Source: Prosthecobacter vanneervenii (GTDB lineage Bacteria; Verrucomicrobiota; Verrucomicrobiia; Verrucomicrobiales; Verrucomicrobiaceae). From it: a stretch of 64,000 nt of DNA. The stretch covers positions 121,450-185,449 of the forward strand of contig NZ_JACHIG010000013.1 in assembly GCF_014203095.1 (NCBI RefSeq). Reading direction: 5' to 3'. Positions 9,367 to 18,811 of the stretch are shown piece by piece (the first letter of the stretch is position 1; each line of letters opens with the position of its first letter). The position numbers were made by a program, and so were the translations under genes. The notes beneath the pieces were generated by a model, which was not told the DNA's origin, made no database searches, and saw only the letters and a list, made by a program, of their open reading frames with translations.

Positions 9367-11829
9367 ATGAAACCACTCCATTTTCTTTTTTTGCTGCCAG
9401 CCATGGCTGCGCTGGGAGCCACGCCGACGAAGGCACCGGTCGTGCCAGACCAGCTGCCTCCGCAGCTCGAAACGCTGCAGCCGGGCGTGAAGATCACACT
9501 GATCGCGGAGCATCCGGACCTGGTCACGCCGACTGGCATCGCCGTGGACAAGAACGGGAGCATTTACTCCATCTCCTGCCACACGCATTTCCGCCCGGAT
9601 GATTATGAAGGTCCGGTGCACGACGAAGTGGTGGTCTTTGATGCGAACGGCAAAAACCGCCGGGTGTTTTACAACAAGACGGATGCAACCATGCATGTGG
9701 AGATCGGGCCGGACGGCTGGATCTACCTCGCGGAGCGCGACCGTGTGCTGCGTGTGAAGGACACCAACGGAGACGGGGTGGGGGATGTGGAGGAAAACGT
9801 GGCGACGCTGGATACGGTGTCCGACTACCCGCACAACGGCCTCAGTGGCATGTGCTGGCATCCGGATGGCGGTCTGGTCGTCTCGCTGGGGGAAAACTTT
9901 GGCAAAGACTGGACGCTCACTGGCAAGGATGGCAGCAAGGTCAGCGGACGTGGCGAGGGCGGGGTTTTTCGCTGCACGGCGGATGGTTCCAAGCTGCGGC
10001 GCATTGCGCTGGGATTCTGGAATCCCTTTGGCCTGCTGGTGCGCAAGGATGGCGAGATCTTTGCTGCGGAGAATGATCCCGGCAGCCGTCCGCCCTGCCG
10101 TCTGCTGAATGTGGTGGAGGGTGCGGACTATGGCTTTCAGTGGGTGTATGGCAGCGCGCCGGTGCATCCTTTTGTGGGCATGAATGGCGAGCTGCGCGGC
10201 ACCATCGGCATGGTGCATCCTTGCGGTGAAGGACCATGCGATATTCTGGAGCTCGGTGGTGGCGTGCTGATTCCCTCCTGGAGTGATCACAGCGTGGACT
10301 ATTACCCGCTCACACGCAAAGGTGCGGGCTATGCTTCCCAGCGCATTCCGCTGCTCAAAGGCGGTGACTTCTTCCGCCCGACCTGCATGGCCGTGGGTCC
10401 GGATGGGGCGTATTATTTGAACGACTGGGTGTTCAGCTCCTATCCCATCCACAAACGGGGACGTCTTTGGAAAGTGGAGATCGATACTGCCAAGGCTTCG
10501 TGGATCAAAGCCAAGGCTGATCCGCTCAATGAGCAGGCACGGCTGGCCAATGATCTGCGCACCGGCAAAGCCAAGATGGATGCCAAGGCGATGCTGGAGC
10601 TGGCGAAAGGCAAGGATGCGTATCTGGCCGATGCGGCACTGACCGCGCTGTCGCGCAAGAAATGGACAGTGGAGGCAATGAAGAAGCTGGAACCCGTGGA
10701 TCGTGTGTGGGTGCTGGTGGCCCTGCGCCGGGTGGATCTGAAGGATGACCAGTGGGTGAAGGCTTTCATGAACGACGCTGATCCTGAGATGCGCTTTGAG
10801 TGCCTGCGCTGGATCGCGGATGCCGTGATGACTCAGTTTTCGCCGCAGGTGGAGGCAATGCTTTCGGATGCCTCGCTGGATTATCATCTCTTTGAGGCTG
10901 TCCTTGCAGCCTGGAACACGCTGCGAGGTGAACCGGGTGCTGGAGTGACGAATCCCGAGGTTCTGGCGGAGCGAATCACCAACGCCAAGACACCGGCTCG
11001 TCTCAAAGGATATGCGCTGCGCCTTGCCCCGGCGACGCACAAGGCCATCACGGTGCCGCTGCTGAAGGAGCTCTTTGCGGCGGGCGATCCGGTGCTTTCG
11101 CTGGAGGTCGTGCGAACTCTGGCATCCCGCAATTCGGATGATGCGCGTGCTTTGTTAGCCGAGATCGCAGCGGATGAAGCGCAAAAGATGACGCTGCGGG
11201 CAGACGCCATTGCGGGACTCTCGAGTTCCACCAGACTGGAAGACCAGACTACGCTCGTGATGCTTGAAGCCAGCAAGGACATTCTTATTCGCGATGAAGC
11301 GCGGCGTGCACTGCGCTATACCGACAAGGACAAGTGGTTTGCGATGAATACGAAGAGGCCTGCATTCAATGACACGGCCGCCTGGTTGAAGATGCTGGAT
11401 GCACTGCCCGGAAAGGCAGACCCAGAAGCGGGACGGCGCATTTTCTTCCATGCCAAGGTGGGGCTCTGCGCTACGTGCCATCGTCACAGCGGGCGCGGCA
11501 ATGTAGTGGGGCCGGATCTTAGCCTCGTCTCGCAGCAGGGAGATCGGATGGCGATCTTGAGCTCGATTCTTGAGCCCAGCCGTGAGGTGGCGCCGCAGTA
11601 TCACCCTTCGCAGGTCAAGCTGAAGGACGGTACCGAGTTTGTAGGCATCATGCTGAGGTCGTCCAACACGGAGGTCTTTCGGGACATCACCGGCAAGGAG
11701 CGCAGCTTTCCGCAGACTGATATTGTCAAGCGCACCGAAATCGACTCATCGCTCATGCCCGCCGGATTGGTGATGTCGCTGTCGGATGAAGAATTGCGGG
11801 ATTTGTTGGCCTTTCTGACCGCCAGGTAG
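9367..11829 (+). CDS. PVC-type heme-binding CxxCH protein with dehydrogenase-like propeller
   Basis: 820 residues from ATG 9367, which starts a Sec signal peptide (cleavage near LGA-TP, about residue 18) and lies 4 bases after the dipeptidase stop. An N-terminal six-bladed, GDSH/pyrroloquinoline-like propeller (GPDGWIYLAERDRVLRV, GEIFAAENDPGSRPPCRLLNVVEGADYGF) covers about 40-385. A HEAT-like helical repeat region covers about 400-640. A C-terminal cytochrome c domain has C701-A-T-C704-H705, with the family motif GPDLSLVSQQGDR downstream. Hundreds of such proteins occur in Planctomycetes and Verrucomicrobia; periplasmic sugar or alcohol oxidation is often proposed but unproven. Confidence 0.92.
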   Translation: MKPLHFLFLLPAMAALGATPTKAPVVPDQLPPQLETLQPGVKITLIAEHPDLVTPTGIAVDKNGSIYSISCHTHFRPDDYEGPVHDEVVVFDANGKNRRVFYNKTDATMHVEIGPDGWIYLAERDRVLRVKDTNGDGVGDVEENVATLDTVSDYPHNGLSGMCWHPDGGLVVSLGENFGKDWTLTGKDGSKVSGRGEGGVFRCTADGSKLRRIALGFWNPFGLLVRKDGEIFAAENDPGSRPPCRLLNVVEGADYGFQWVYGSAPVHPFVGMNGELRGTIGMVHPCGEGPCDILELGGGVLIPSWSDHSVDYYPLTRKGAGYASQRIPLLKGGDFFRPTCMAVGPDGAYYLNDWVFSSYPIHKRGRLWKVEIDTAKASWIKAKADPLNEQARLANDLRTGKAKMDAKAMLELAKGKDAYLADAALTALSRKKWTVEAMKKLEPVDRVWVLVALRRVDLKDDQWVKAFMNDADPEMRFECLRWIADAVMTQFSPQVEAMLSDASLDYHLFEAVLAAWNTLRGEPGAGVTNPEVLAERITNAKTPARLKGYALRLAPATHKAITVPLLKELFAAGDPVLSLEVVRTLASRNSDDARALLAEIAADEAQKMTLRADAIAGLSSSTRLEDQTTLVMLEASKDILIRDEARRALRYTDKDKWFAMNTKRPAFNDTAAWLKMLDALPGKADPEAGRRIFFHAKVGLCATCHRHSGRGNVVGPDLSLVSQQGDRMAILSSILEPSREVAPQYHPSQVKLKDGTEFVGIMLRSSNTEVFRDITGKERSFPQTDIVKRTEIDSSLMPAGLVMSLSDEELRDLLAFLTAR

Positions 11830-11909
11830 AAGGAGGGACAGCGTTGTTTTTTTCGATCCGAATGTCATCACGCAGGAGGATCGGAGTTAATGAGACGTAT
11901 TGGAGAGCC

Positions 11910-13322
11910 ATGAAATCTGTCGTTTATGCCCTTCTGCTCGTTGCACCCGCATTGTTTGCGCAAAACAAAACGCTTCGCGCAGGCGCGGCGGCGGTGGACA
12001 TCACGCCCACTGAATTTCCCATGAACATGCCTGGGGGATTCAGCGCCAATCCTGCAACCAAGGCGCATGATCCGTTTCATGCACGAGCGTTGGTGCTGGA
12101 TGATGGAAAAACCACAGTGGCGCTGGTGGTGGTGGATGTGCTGGGCGCAGGGCCGGATGTGCTGAATGAGGCCAAGGCCATAGCTGCTGCCAAGACGGGC
12201 ATGGCTGTGGACAAGATGCTCATCAGCTCCACACACACGCACAGCGGGCCTTCGGTGAACACACGCAGCGAGCTGGCGGCGCGTTATTACAAACGATTCG
12301 TCGAAGGGATCGCGGAGTCGATCATCAAGGCGCATGGAGCCTTGCGGCCGGCGACGGTTGGTGCCGCGGCGCATCCGCTTCCTGACGAGGTCTTCAACCG
12401 GCGCTGGTATCTGAAGCCTGGCAAGATGCCGCTCAATCCCTTTGGCCGCATGGACAAGGTGAAGATGAATCCGGGCACCGATCCGAACACGCTGGATCGT
12501 CCGGCGGGGCCGACGGATCCTGACATCACGATCATCTCGGTGCAGGATTCCAAAAGGAAATCACTGGCTGTCTATGCCAATTACTCGCTGCACTATGTGG
12601 GTGGGGCGCCTGAGGGGGAGATGTCAGCAGATTATTTTGGCGAGTTTGCCCGTGTCATGCCTTCACGGGTGCGTGGCGATGAAAACTTTGTCGCGATGAT
12701 GTCGAATGGCACCTCGGGGGACATCAACAACATTCCGTTTGGCGTGACCCGTCCGCCGCGCGAGCCGTTTGAGCAGATCCGCATTGTGGCGCAGAAGGCG
12801 GCGGACACGGCGTGGTTTGCGCACCGGAAAATCGAAAAGCATCGCGGGGATGTGACGCTCGGCATGCTGCAGCGGGAGATCACGCTGAAGTATCGGCGTC
12901 CATCGGAGCAGGAAGTCGCGGAGGCAAAGGCGGTGCTGGCGGTGAAAGACAAGGAGGCGGTGGAAAAGCTGCCGCGTCTGGCAAAAAACTACGCCGGTAG
13001 TGTTGTCGCGGCGGCGGAGCGGAAAGAAGAAACGGTCACCGTGCAACTGCAGGCCATCCGCATCGGGGATCTGGTCGTGTGCGGCATCCCTTTCGAGACG
13101 TTTGTGGAAATCGGGCTCGATTTGAAAAAGCGCAGCCTGTTTCCGCAGACGATGGTGGTGGGGCTGGCGAATGGCCGGCATGGCTATCTGCCAACCCCGG
13201 AGCAGCACAAGCTGGGCGGCTACGAGACGTGGCTGGGGACGAACCAGGTGCAGGAGGACACGAGCGTCATTCTAACCAACAACCTGCTGGAGATGATGGC
13301 GGAGCTGAAGAAGAACCTATAA
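11910..13322 (+). CDS. Neutral/alkaline ceramidase-like secreted hydrolase (second copy)
   Basis: 470 residues from ATG 11910, selected because it begins a clean signal peptide (MKSVVYALLLVAPALFAQ); an ATG at 11844 would add 22 unrelated residues. Core motifs match the paralogue at 6723-8096: AGAAAVDITP, MLISSTHTHSGP (near residues 102-113), a MMSNGTSGDINN block and HGYLPTPEQHKLGGYE at the C-terminus. The two copies are clearly divergent, so they are old paralogues or independently acquired. Substrate unknown; hydrolysis of an amide or ester in a lipid or glycan is the family expectation. Ends 8 bases before the convergent histidine kinase gene. Confidence 0.85.
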   Translation: MKSVVYALLLVAPALFAQNKTLRAGAAAVDITPTEFPMNMPGGFSANPATKAHDPFHARALVLDDGKTTVALVVVDVLGAGPDVLNEAKAIAAAKTGMAVDKMLISSTHTHSGPSVNTRSELAARYYKRFVEGIAESIIKAHGALRPATVGAAAHPLPDEVFNRRWYLKPGKMPLNPFGRMDKVKMNPGTDPNTLDRPAGPTDPDITIISVQDSKRKSLAVYANYSLHYVGGAPEGEMSADYFGEFARVMPSRVRGDENFVAMMSNGTSGDINNIPFGVTRPPREPFEQIRIVAQKAADTAWFAHRKIEKHRGDVTLGMLQREITLKYRRPSEQEVAEAKAVLAVKDKEAVEKLPRLAKNYAGSVVAAAERKEETVTVQLQAIRIGDLVVCGIPFETFVEIGLDLKKRSLFPQTMVVGLANGRHGYLPTPEQHKLGGYETWLGTNQVQEDTSVILTNNLLEMMAELKKNL

Positions 13323-13329
13323 GCGCAGC

Positions 13330-14772
13330 TCACTCCGCTGGAATGCTGATCGTGATTTCCAGACCGGTGGGCTCGCGGAGCTGGGCGGTGACCGTGCCGC
13401 CGCATGCGTGGATGCATCTTTGAGTGATGGCGAGGCCGAGGCCGCTGCCGCCTGTGGAGCGTCGGCGTGCGGCTTCAGGACGGTAGAAGGGCTCAAACAG
13501 CCGGTGCAGGGTTTCGGGAGGAACGCCCGGGCCCTGATCTGAAACACGAATGACGATGTGTGCGCCCTCTCGTGCGGCACTGATGTTGATCGGTCCGGCA
13601 TCAGAGGCGTAGCGCACGGCGTTGCGCAGCACGTTGCCGATGGCTCGGTCCAGTGCGTGGCGCAGGGAATGCAGGACGAGGCTTTCGGGAATCACGAGAC
13701 GGACATCGGCATCAGGCGCCTCCCGGGCGATGACGGTTTGAATCAGATCCTGGAGGTCGATCTCCTCGGTGCTTTCGCGTTCTGGCAGAGTCTCGGCTTT
13801 GGAGAAGGCGAGCACCTCCTCCACCAGCCGGGCCATGTGCTGGAGCTCTGCGTCGAGCTTCTGCAAATAAGCAGCCTGCTCAGGTGTGCCACGCTGCTCC
13901 ACCACACCCAAAGCCATTTGCATGCGTGCGATGGGGGAGCACAGCTCATGCGCCACGTCTGCCGTGATGCGCCGCTGCTGAGCCACGTATTCTCCGAGCT
14001 GTGCGGCCATTTTGTTGACCGAGGTGGAGAGCTCGCCCAGCTCGTCGCTGCGAGCAGAAGACACACGCTCTTTGAAGTCTCCTTCGGCGATGCGGCCTGC
14101 AGCGCGGTTGAGCCTGCCGATGAAGCCGGTGATGCCACGGACAAAGGGCATCCACACCAGCGCTGAAAGCAGCAGGGCCACAGCCGCCAGTCCCAGCCAT
14201 GGGCGCAGATCAAAGAACAAACCGCCGCCGTGGATCGTGCGTGACATCATGAGCAGCGTCAGAGGATGATTGTCGCTGGGCAGGGTGAGGTCGAGATGGA
14301 TGCCCGCCCAGTAGCGTGCAGGCTCACCGGCACGAAGGATGAAGCGGGGTTTCGGCGGCGCATCGGCAGGGCGTTTTCTAGGCGTGCTGCTAGGAGGCCT
14401 TCTGGGCGGGGGCGGGCGGTCACTGGGGCCGCGCTTGTCGATGAGCTTGGGCAGCACTTCCGCAGGAATTTGCAGCGGCGCACCCATCATCTGCGTCCCG
14501 CTGCTGTTGAAGAGAGCAAAGGTCACCCCGTATTGCCCGCCATGCTTGTGCAGCAGCTCCGGCCATGCCTGCTCAGGTAGCTGTGAAAGCTCGTCAGTAA
14601 TGGTGTCACCAATGGCGGAGACACGTTCGCCCGCTTCGCCGGAAAGCATCCAATCCAGGCCCATCCGAAACTGCATGCTGAGAAAACCAAAGAACAGCGC
14701 GGCTAGCACAGCGAGGTTTACACCGAACCAGAGCAGGATTTTCAAATACAGCGGCAGATGAACGCGTGGCAT
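13330..14772 (-). CDS. Two-component sensor histidine kinase (HAMP-HisKA-HATPase)
   Basis: 480 residues. TM1 is at about 12-33 and TM2 at about 193-210, enclosing a periplasmic sensor region of about 160 residues with an unusual Pro/Arg-rich stretch (about 118-142). HAMP covers about 211-262. The phospho-acceptor is H275 in DVAHELCSP, followed by a HATPase domain with N box RNAVRY, G1 DQGPGVPPE and G2 GGSGLGLAI. The arrangement resembles CpxA/RstB-type kinases. Its start is 6 bases after the stop of the response regulator gene, so the two form one operon. The inducing signal is not visible from sequence. Confidence 0.93.
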   Translation of the reverse strand: MPRVHLPLYLKILLWFGVNLAVLAALFFGFLSMQFRMGLDWMLSGEAGERVSAIGDTITDELSQLPEQAWPELLHKHGGQYGVTFALFNSSGTQMMGAPLQIPAEVLPKLIDKRGPSDRPPPPRRPPSSTPRKRPADAPPKPRFILRAGEPARYWAGIHLDLTLPSDNHPLTLLMMSRTIHGGGLFFDLRPWLGLAAVALLLSALVWMPFVRGITGFIGRLNRAAGRIAEGDFKERVSSARSDELGELSTSVNKMAAQLGEYVAQQRRITADVAHELCSPIARMQMALGVVEQRGTPEQAAYLQKLDAELQHMARLVEEVLAFSKAETLPERESTEEIDLQDLIQTVIAREAPDADVRLVIPESLVLHSLRHALDRAIGNVLRNAVRYASDAGPINISAAREGAHIVIRVSDQGPGVPPETLHRLFEPFYRPEAARRRSTGGSGLGLAITQRCIHACGGTVTAQLREPTGLEITISIPAE

Positions 14773-14778
14773 ACTGCT

Positions 14779-15489
14779 TCAGCGGTTCGGGGTCACAAGC
14801 TGGTAGCCGAAGCCACGCACGGTCTTGATGAACTGGGGGTTCTTCGGGTCGTCCCCCAGCTTGCGGCGCAGGGTGGAGATGTGCATGTCGATGGCGCGGT
14901 CAAACACATCCCACTCACGATCTGCCACGTCTTCGATGAGCTGCTCGCGTGTCCGTACCCGCCCATGGGCATTGGCGAGGGAGAGAAGAAGGCCAAACTC
15001 CGCAGGTGTGAGATCCAAGGGGGAGTCGCCGAGCACAACGGCGTGCGAGTCCGCATTGATGCGCAGCGGGCCAACGACGATCTCCTTCATGGGGGCCTGG
15101 GGGGAGCTTTCCGCCACCCAGCCAGAGCGGCGCAGCACAGCGCGCAACCGGGCCAGCAGCTCACGGGATGAAAAAGTTTTGGGCAGGTAGTCATCCGCGC
15201 CCAGTTCCAGGCCGACGATGCGGTCCACCTCCTCGCCACGGCCGGTCAGCATCATCACGGGCACCTTGGTCTTGGCGCGGATGCGTCGCAGCACCTCAAA
15301 GCCGTCGCAGCCTGGCATCATCACGTCGAGGATGATCGCATTCCAAGGCTCGCTGGTGGCGCGTTCGGCTCCGCTGTTTCCCTCGTGCTCGCATTCGACT
15401 TCAAAGCCCATGGGCTTGAGATAATCCGCCACGAGCTGAGACAGCTCTGTGTCGTCGTCGATTACGAGAATGCGGGTTGCCTGGGGCAT
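14779..15489 (-). CDS. OmpR-family response regulator
   Basis: 236 residues from ATG 15489; the frame extends upstream but MPQATRILVIDDD is the standard N-terminus. The receiver domain has acidic pocket D11-D12-D13, phospho-acceptor D55 in ILDVMMPG, and Thr and Lys in MLTGRG and DYLPKTF. The C-terminal winged-helix DNA-binding domain (about 135-232) includes LTPAEFGLLLSL, DRAIDMHISTLRRKLGDD and IKTVRGFGYQL. OmpR/PhoB-family regulators usually bind direct repeats spaced 11 bases apart; such repeats lie 51 bases upstream of this start, in the intergenic region shared with the YHYH gene. Partner kinase is encoded immediately downstream. Confidence 0.95.
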   Translation of the reverse strand: MPQATRILVIDDDTELSQLVADYLKPMGFEVECEHEGNSGAERATSEPWNAIILDVMMPGCDGFEVLRRIRAKTKVPVMMLTGRGEEVDRIVGLELGADDYLPKTFSSRELLARLRAVLRRSGWVAESSPQAPMKEIVVGPLRINADSHAVVLGDSPLDLTPAEFGLLLSLANAHGRVRTREQLIEDVADREWDVFDRAIDMHISTLRRKLGDDPKNPQFIKTVRGFGYQLVTPNR

Positions 15490-15539
15490 GGGGAAAATAT
15501 GGGCTGCCGGGCTCGGTTTCGCGAGTTTCTTTACGGTTT

Positions 15540-15583
15540 GCTGACAATTCGCTGCGCGTTTGCTGATGATCGGCTGACACCTC
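15540..15583 (+). promoter_or_regulatory. Four tandem 11-bp repeats, predicted OmpR/PhoB-family box
   Basis: Four consecutive 11-base units all begin GCTG: GCTGACAATTC (15540), GCTGCGCGTTT (15551), GCTGATGATCG (15562) and GCTGACACCTC (15573). Three of the four begin GCTGA. One helical turn per unit is the spacing of OmpR-family sites, and a 7+4 layout resembles the Pho box. The array lies between the response regulator start (15489) and the YHYH gene start (15602). The likely binder is the adjacent regulator, or a PhoB encoded elsewhere (inference). Confidence 0.6.
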
Positions 15584-15601
15584 TGTCTCATTCTAGGCTC
15601 C

Positions 15602-18600
15602 ATGAAAACACCCTCGCCTCTCTGTTTTTTCATCGGGCTGCTCACCAGCACGGCTGCTTTTGGCCACACCTGGAAAGCTGGAAACACCGCTGACAAAGAA
15701 GTGCTGAGGCAGCACATTTTGGAAGAGTGGATGCAGCATCAAAAAAGCACGTCAGTTTCAGAACCAGAGCAAGGCGTGAGCGCGAATGTGCGCGTAGCTG
15801 CGAATAGCCCCGCGATCCAGCTTGCCGCAGCCGCTGCGGCCAATGCGGCTAGCGCACCGATGGCTGCCAAGGCGTTCATGACCTTTCCCAAGCTGGAACT
15901 GAAATGGGACAAAGATTTTCTCTATGTGGGGTCCAACGGCTGGCCGGACCACAACATGATGGTGGGAATCACGGCCTGGCAGCAGCAGGTGCCGCTGCCG
16001 CAGGCGTATTTTGGCGACAATGCCTGGCGCATTCCTTTGAAGCCGGTTCCTGCGAAGGCACCCGCTGTAGTGGAAGGGCATTTTTTGCGTGGTGCGATTG
16101 CGCTTGCTGTGAATGGAATCCCGATTTTCAACCCGCAGAACAACCGAGGCGAGGTCTCGTATGAAATCGGCGAGCTGGATCAGTGGGGCGGTCATTGCGG
16201 ACGTGCTGACGACTATCATTATCATATTGCGCCGCTGCATCTGCAGACGGTGGTGGGCAAGAGCATGCCGATCGCGTATGCGCTGGACGGGTATCCGATC
16301 TATGGTCTTACCGAACCGGATGGATCGCCGGTGGGCAAGCTGGACGAGTGCCATGGCCATGAGGACGCAAAAGTGGGCTACCATTACCACGCCTCCACCA
16401 AGAGGCCGTATCTGCAGAGCGCGTTTCACGGAGAGGTCGTGGAAGCCGAGGGGCAGGTGGATCCGCAGCCGCGTGCGCAGCCGGTGCGTCCGGACACGGC
16501 ACCGCTGCGTGGGGCGGAGATCACCGGATTTGAGAGCACAGGGTCCAACAGCTACCGCCTGAGCTATCAGGTGGGCAGTGAGAAGCGCTGGATTTCCTAC
16601 AGCGTCAACAGCGACGGCATCTATCCCTTTGAATTCAACAACGGGCGCGAGGGCACCGTGAAGGAAGTGTATACCAGCCGTGGTGGCGGAGGAGGCAGAG
16701 GTCCTGGCGGTGGCGGCGGAAAAGGCAAAGGCATGGGAAAGGGCAAGGGCGGTCCTGGTAAGGGAATGAGACCAGATGAAAGTCCACCTGCGCCTCCGAA
16801 AGAAGCACCACGGCCAACGCAGCCACAAGCCTCAAGCAACCTGATGGATGTGAATGGCGACGGCATTGTCACAGCACAGGAGTTTGCAGACAATGTGAAG
16901 CGTGAATTTGCCGCCAATCGCAGCGGCGGCACGCTGGCGGCAGCCATGGCCAAGGCCCGGAGCGAATTCACCGCACTGGACCGAAACGGCGATGGCAGGC
17001 TGGATGTGGGCGAGCTACCAGCGGCATCCGCAACGCCTTCTGCACAACCAATGGAGAGGCGTGGCGGCGTACCGTCTGCGAGCCAGGCAAGCGGCTTTGT
17101 TTTGACCAGCCCGGAGGTGGAGGAGGGTGGTAATCTGCCGGCAGATTACACCGGAGATGGCAGCGGAGCCACGCTGCCGCTGGAATGGCGCGGAGCACCT
17201 GCTGGAACGAAGAGCTATGCGCTGATCATGGACCACCTGGCGCCGGGCAATGAAATGAAAAGCTACTGGGTCATGTGGGACATCCCAGATGGAACGACCA
17301 GCCTGCCCAAGAATGCGAAAGGCGTGGGCAAGCTGGGGGTAGGCTTCAAAGGCGAGGAGGGCTATGAGCCGCCGCATTCGCAAGGGCCAGGAGAAAAGAC
17401 CTATGTACTGCATGTCTATGCGCTCTCTGCAGAGCCGAAGCCCAAGGCCACGGGACGTGGCGGAGTGACACGCGAAGACTTGCTGGCGGCGATGGATGGC
17501 AAGATTCTGGCCCAGGCCGACTTGAGTGTCGTTTACTCGAGGGGTGGTGCGCCCGCAGGTGGCGGGGCCGGACCCAGTGGCATGCCTGCTGGCACAACGA
17601 CCACGGCTCCAGGTGGAGCTACCCAGCCCATGCCTGCGCAGGGCGGCGGTGGAGGGCAGCAGGGGGGCCAGCGCAAGCCTTGGATGCAGATGCACGGCGC
17701 TGAGCTGGATGGCAATCAGGACGGCATTGTCACCATCTCCGAGACTCTTGCGGATATGAAGACCGCCGCCTCAAAGTATGATGCGGACATGGATGGCGTC
17801 ATCACGCCCGCAGAAATCGATGCAGCGGGAGACATCCGCGAAGGGGCTGCATTTGCCGGCTTTATCTTCCGGCACGCCTACGAACTGGATGTGAACCAGG
17901 ACAGCCGTCTCAGCAGCGCTGAACTCGCTGATGCAGCCAAATACATTTTTGGCACGGCCGATCTGGACCACGATGGCAAGCTCACGACCGAGGAAGTACA
18001 AAATGCCCCCAATGCGCCACTGCGTGCGGCCGCGCCTACCGGTGGGGATCAGCCACCCACGCCACCTCCTGCCACTGCTTCTGGAGCGGGGGATCCAGCT
18101 GCGAAGCCGATGCAGGCTGGCGCAGGCCAGGGGACGCCGCGTTCAGGCAGTGCTCCTGGTGAAACTGGAAAAGGAGGTGGTAAAAAGAAGAAAGGCGGCG
18201 GCCCACCTGGGCTCATCAAGCCGAGCATTGCCGACACGATGAAACTCAACGTTTATGCGGACAACTGGTTCATGCTCTACGTGAACGGACGTCTCGTGGC
18301 GGTGGATCCCATTCAGTTCACGCCGCACAACGTCGTCAGCGTGGATTTCCTGCCGGAGTATCCGATGACGATAGCGGTGCTCGCCAAGGACAATGCCGAT
18401 CCTAAAACCGGGCTCGAATACGGCAGCAGCATTGGCGATGGCGGCTTCATTTTGAAGTTTGCCGACGGCACGGTGACGAATGCCACCTGGAAGGCCAAAA
18501 GCTTCTTTCACGGACCGGTCAACGGCGACACGGCCAATCCGCAGGTCAAGCAAGAGCCTCTGCCTGCCAACTGGTGGGCAGTGGACTTTAATGACAGTTC

Positions 18601-18811
18601 GTGGAAGCAAGCGAAGGAATACACCGTCGAAGAAGTGGATCCCAAGCAGCCCTACTTTGAGAACGATTTCGAAGGAGCGAAGTTCATCTGGACCAACGAC
18701 CTCGCGCTGGACAACACGATCATCTTCCGAGCCAAGGTGGAAAAGCCCGGCTGGCAGCCGCGGTGGAACACCAAGCCTGATCTGGATGTCACTGGAGCAC
18801 CCCTGAAATGA
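15602..18811 (+). CDS. Multidomain secreted protein: YHYH domain, six EF-hand loops, PEBP domain, C-terminal beta domain
   Basis: 1069 residues with a signal peptide (cleavage near AAFG-HT, about 21). Domains in order: YHYH domain (about 85-280; DDYHYHIAP near 203, GYHYHAS near 259); a Gly/Lys-rich linker (about 360-385, repeated GKGMGKG units); EF-hand loops DVNGDGIVTAQE (about 415) and DRNGDGRLDVGE (about 460); a YbhB/PEBP-like domain (about 498-640; PLEWRGAPAGTKSYALIM, PPHSQGPGEKTYVLHVYAL); EF-hand loops DGNQDGIVTISE (703), DADMDGVITPAE (727), DVNQDSRLSSAE (763) and DLDHDGKLTTEE (786); a second Gly/Lys linker; and a beta-rich, possibly galactose-binding-like C-terminus (875-1069). Ca2+ binding is strongly expected. 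It overlaps the sulfatase start by 4 bases (ATGA), so the two are coupled. Confidence 0.88.
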   Translation: MKTPSPLCFFIGLLTSTAAFGHTWKAGNTADKEVLRQHILEEWMQHQKSTSVSEPEQGVSANVRVAANSPAIQLAAAAAANAASAPMAAKAFMTFPKLELKWDKDFLYVGSNGWPDHNMMVGITAWQQQVPLPQAYFGDNAWRIPLKPVPAKAPAVVEGHFLRGAIALAVNGIPIFNPQNNRGEVSYEIGELDQWGGHCGRADDYHYHIAPLHLQTVVGKSMPIAYALDGYPIYGLTEPDGSPVGKLDECHGHEDAKVGYHYHASTKRPYLQSAFHGEVVEAEGQVDPQPRAQPVRPDTAPLRGAEITGFESTGSNSYRLSYQVGSEKRWISYSVNSDGIYPFEFNNGREGTVKEVYTSRGGGGGRGPGGGGGKGKGMGKGKGGPGKGMRPDESPPAPPKEAPRPTQPQASSNLMDVNGDGIVTAQEFADNVKREFAANRSGGTLAAAMAKARSEFTALDRNGDGRLDVGELPAASATPSAQPMERRGGVPSASQASGFVLTSPEVEEGGNLPADYTGDGSGATLPLEWRGAPAGTKSYALIMDHLAPGNEMKSYWVMWDIPDGTTSLPKNAKGVGKLGVGFKGEEGYEPPHSQGPGEKTYVLHVYALSAEPKPKATGRGGVTREDLLAAMDGKILAQADLSVVYSRGGAPAGGGAGPSGMPAGTTTTAPGGATQPMPAQGGGGGQQGGQRKPWMQMHGAELDGNQDGIVTISETLADMKTAASKYDADMDGVITPAEIDAAGDIREGAAFAGFIFRHAYELDVNQDSRLSSAELADAAKYIFGTADLDHDGKLTTEEVQNAPNAPLRAAAPTGGDQPPTPPPATASGAGDPAAKPMQAGAGQGTPRSGSAPGETGKGGGKKKKGGGPPGLIKPSIADTMKLNVYADNWFMLYVNGRLVAVDPIQFTPHNVVSVDFLPEYPMTIAVLAKDNADPKTGLEYGSSIGDGGFILKFADGTVTNATWKAKSFFHGPVNGDTANPQVKQEPLPANWWAVDFNDSSWKQAKEYTVEEVDPKQPYFENDFEGAKFIWTNDLALDNTIIFRAKVEKPGWQPRWNTKPDLDVTGAPLK

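Noticed and set aside
9313..11040. 575-codon open frame on the minus strand
   Set aside because: Antisense to the heme-binding propeller gene, low-complexity His/Arg/Ala composition and no family match.
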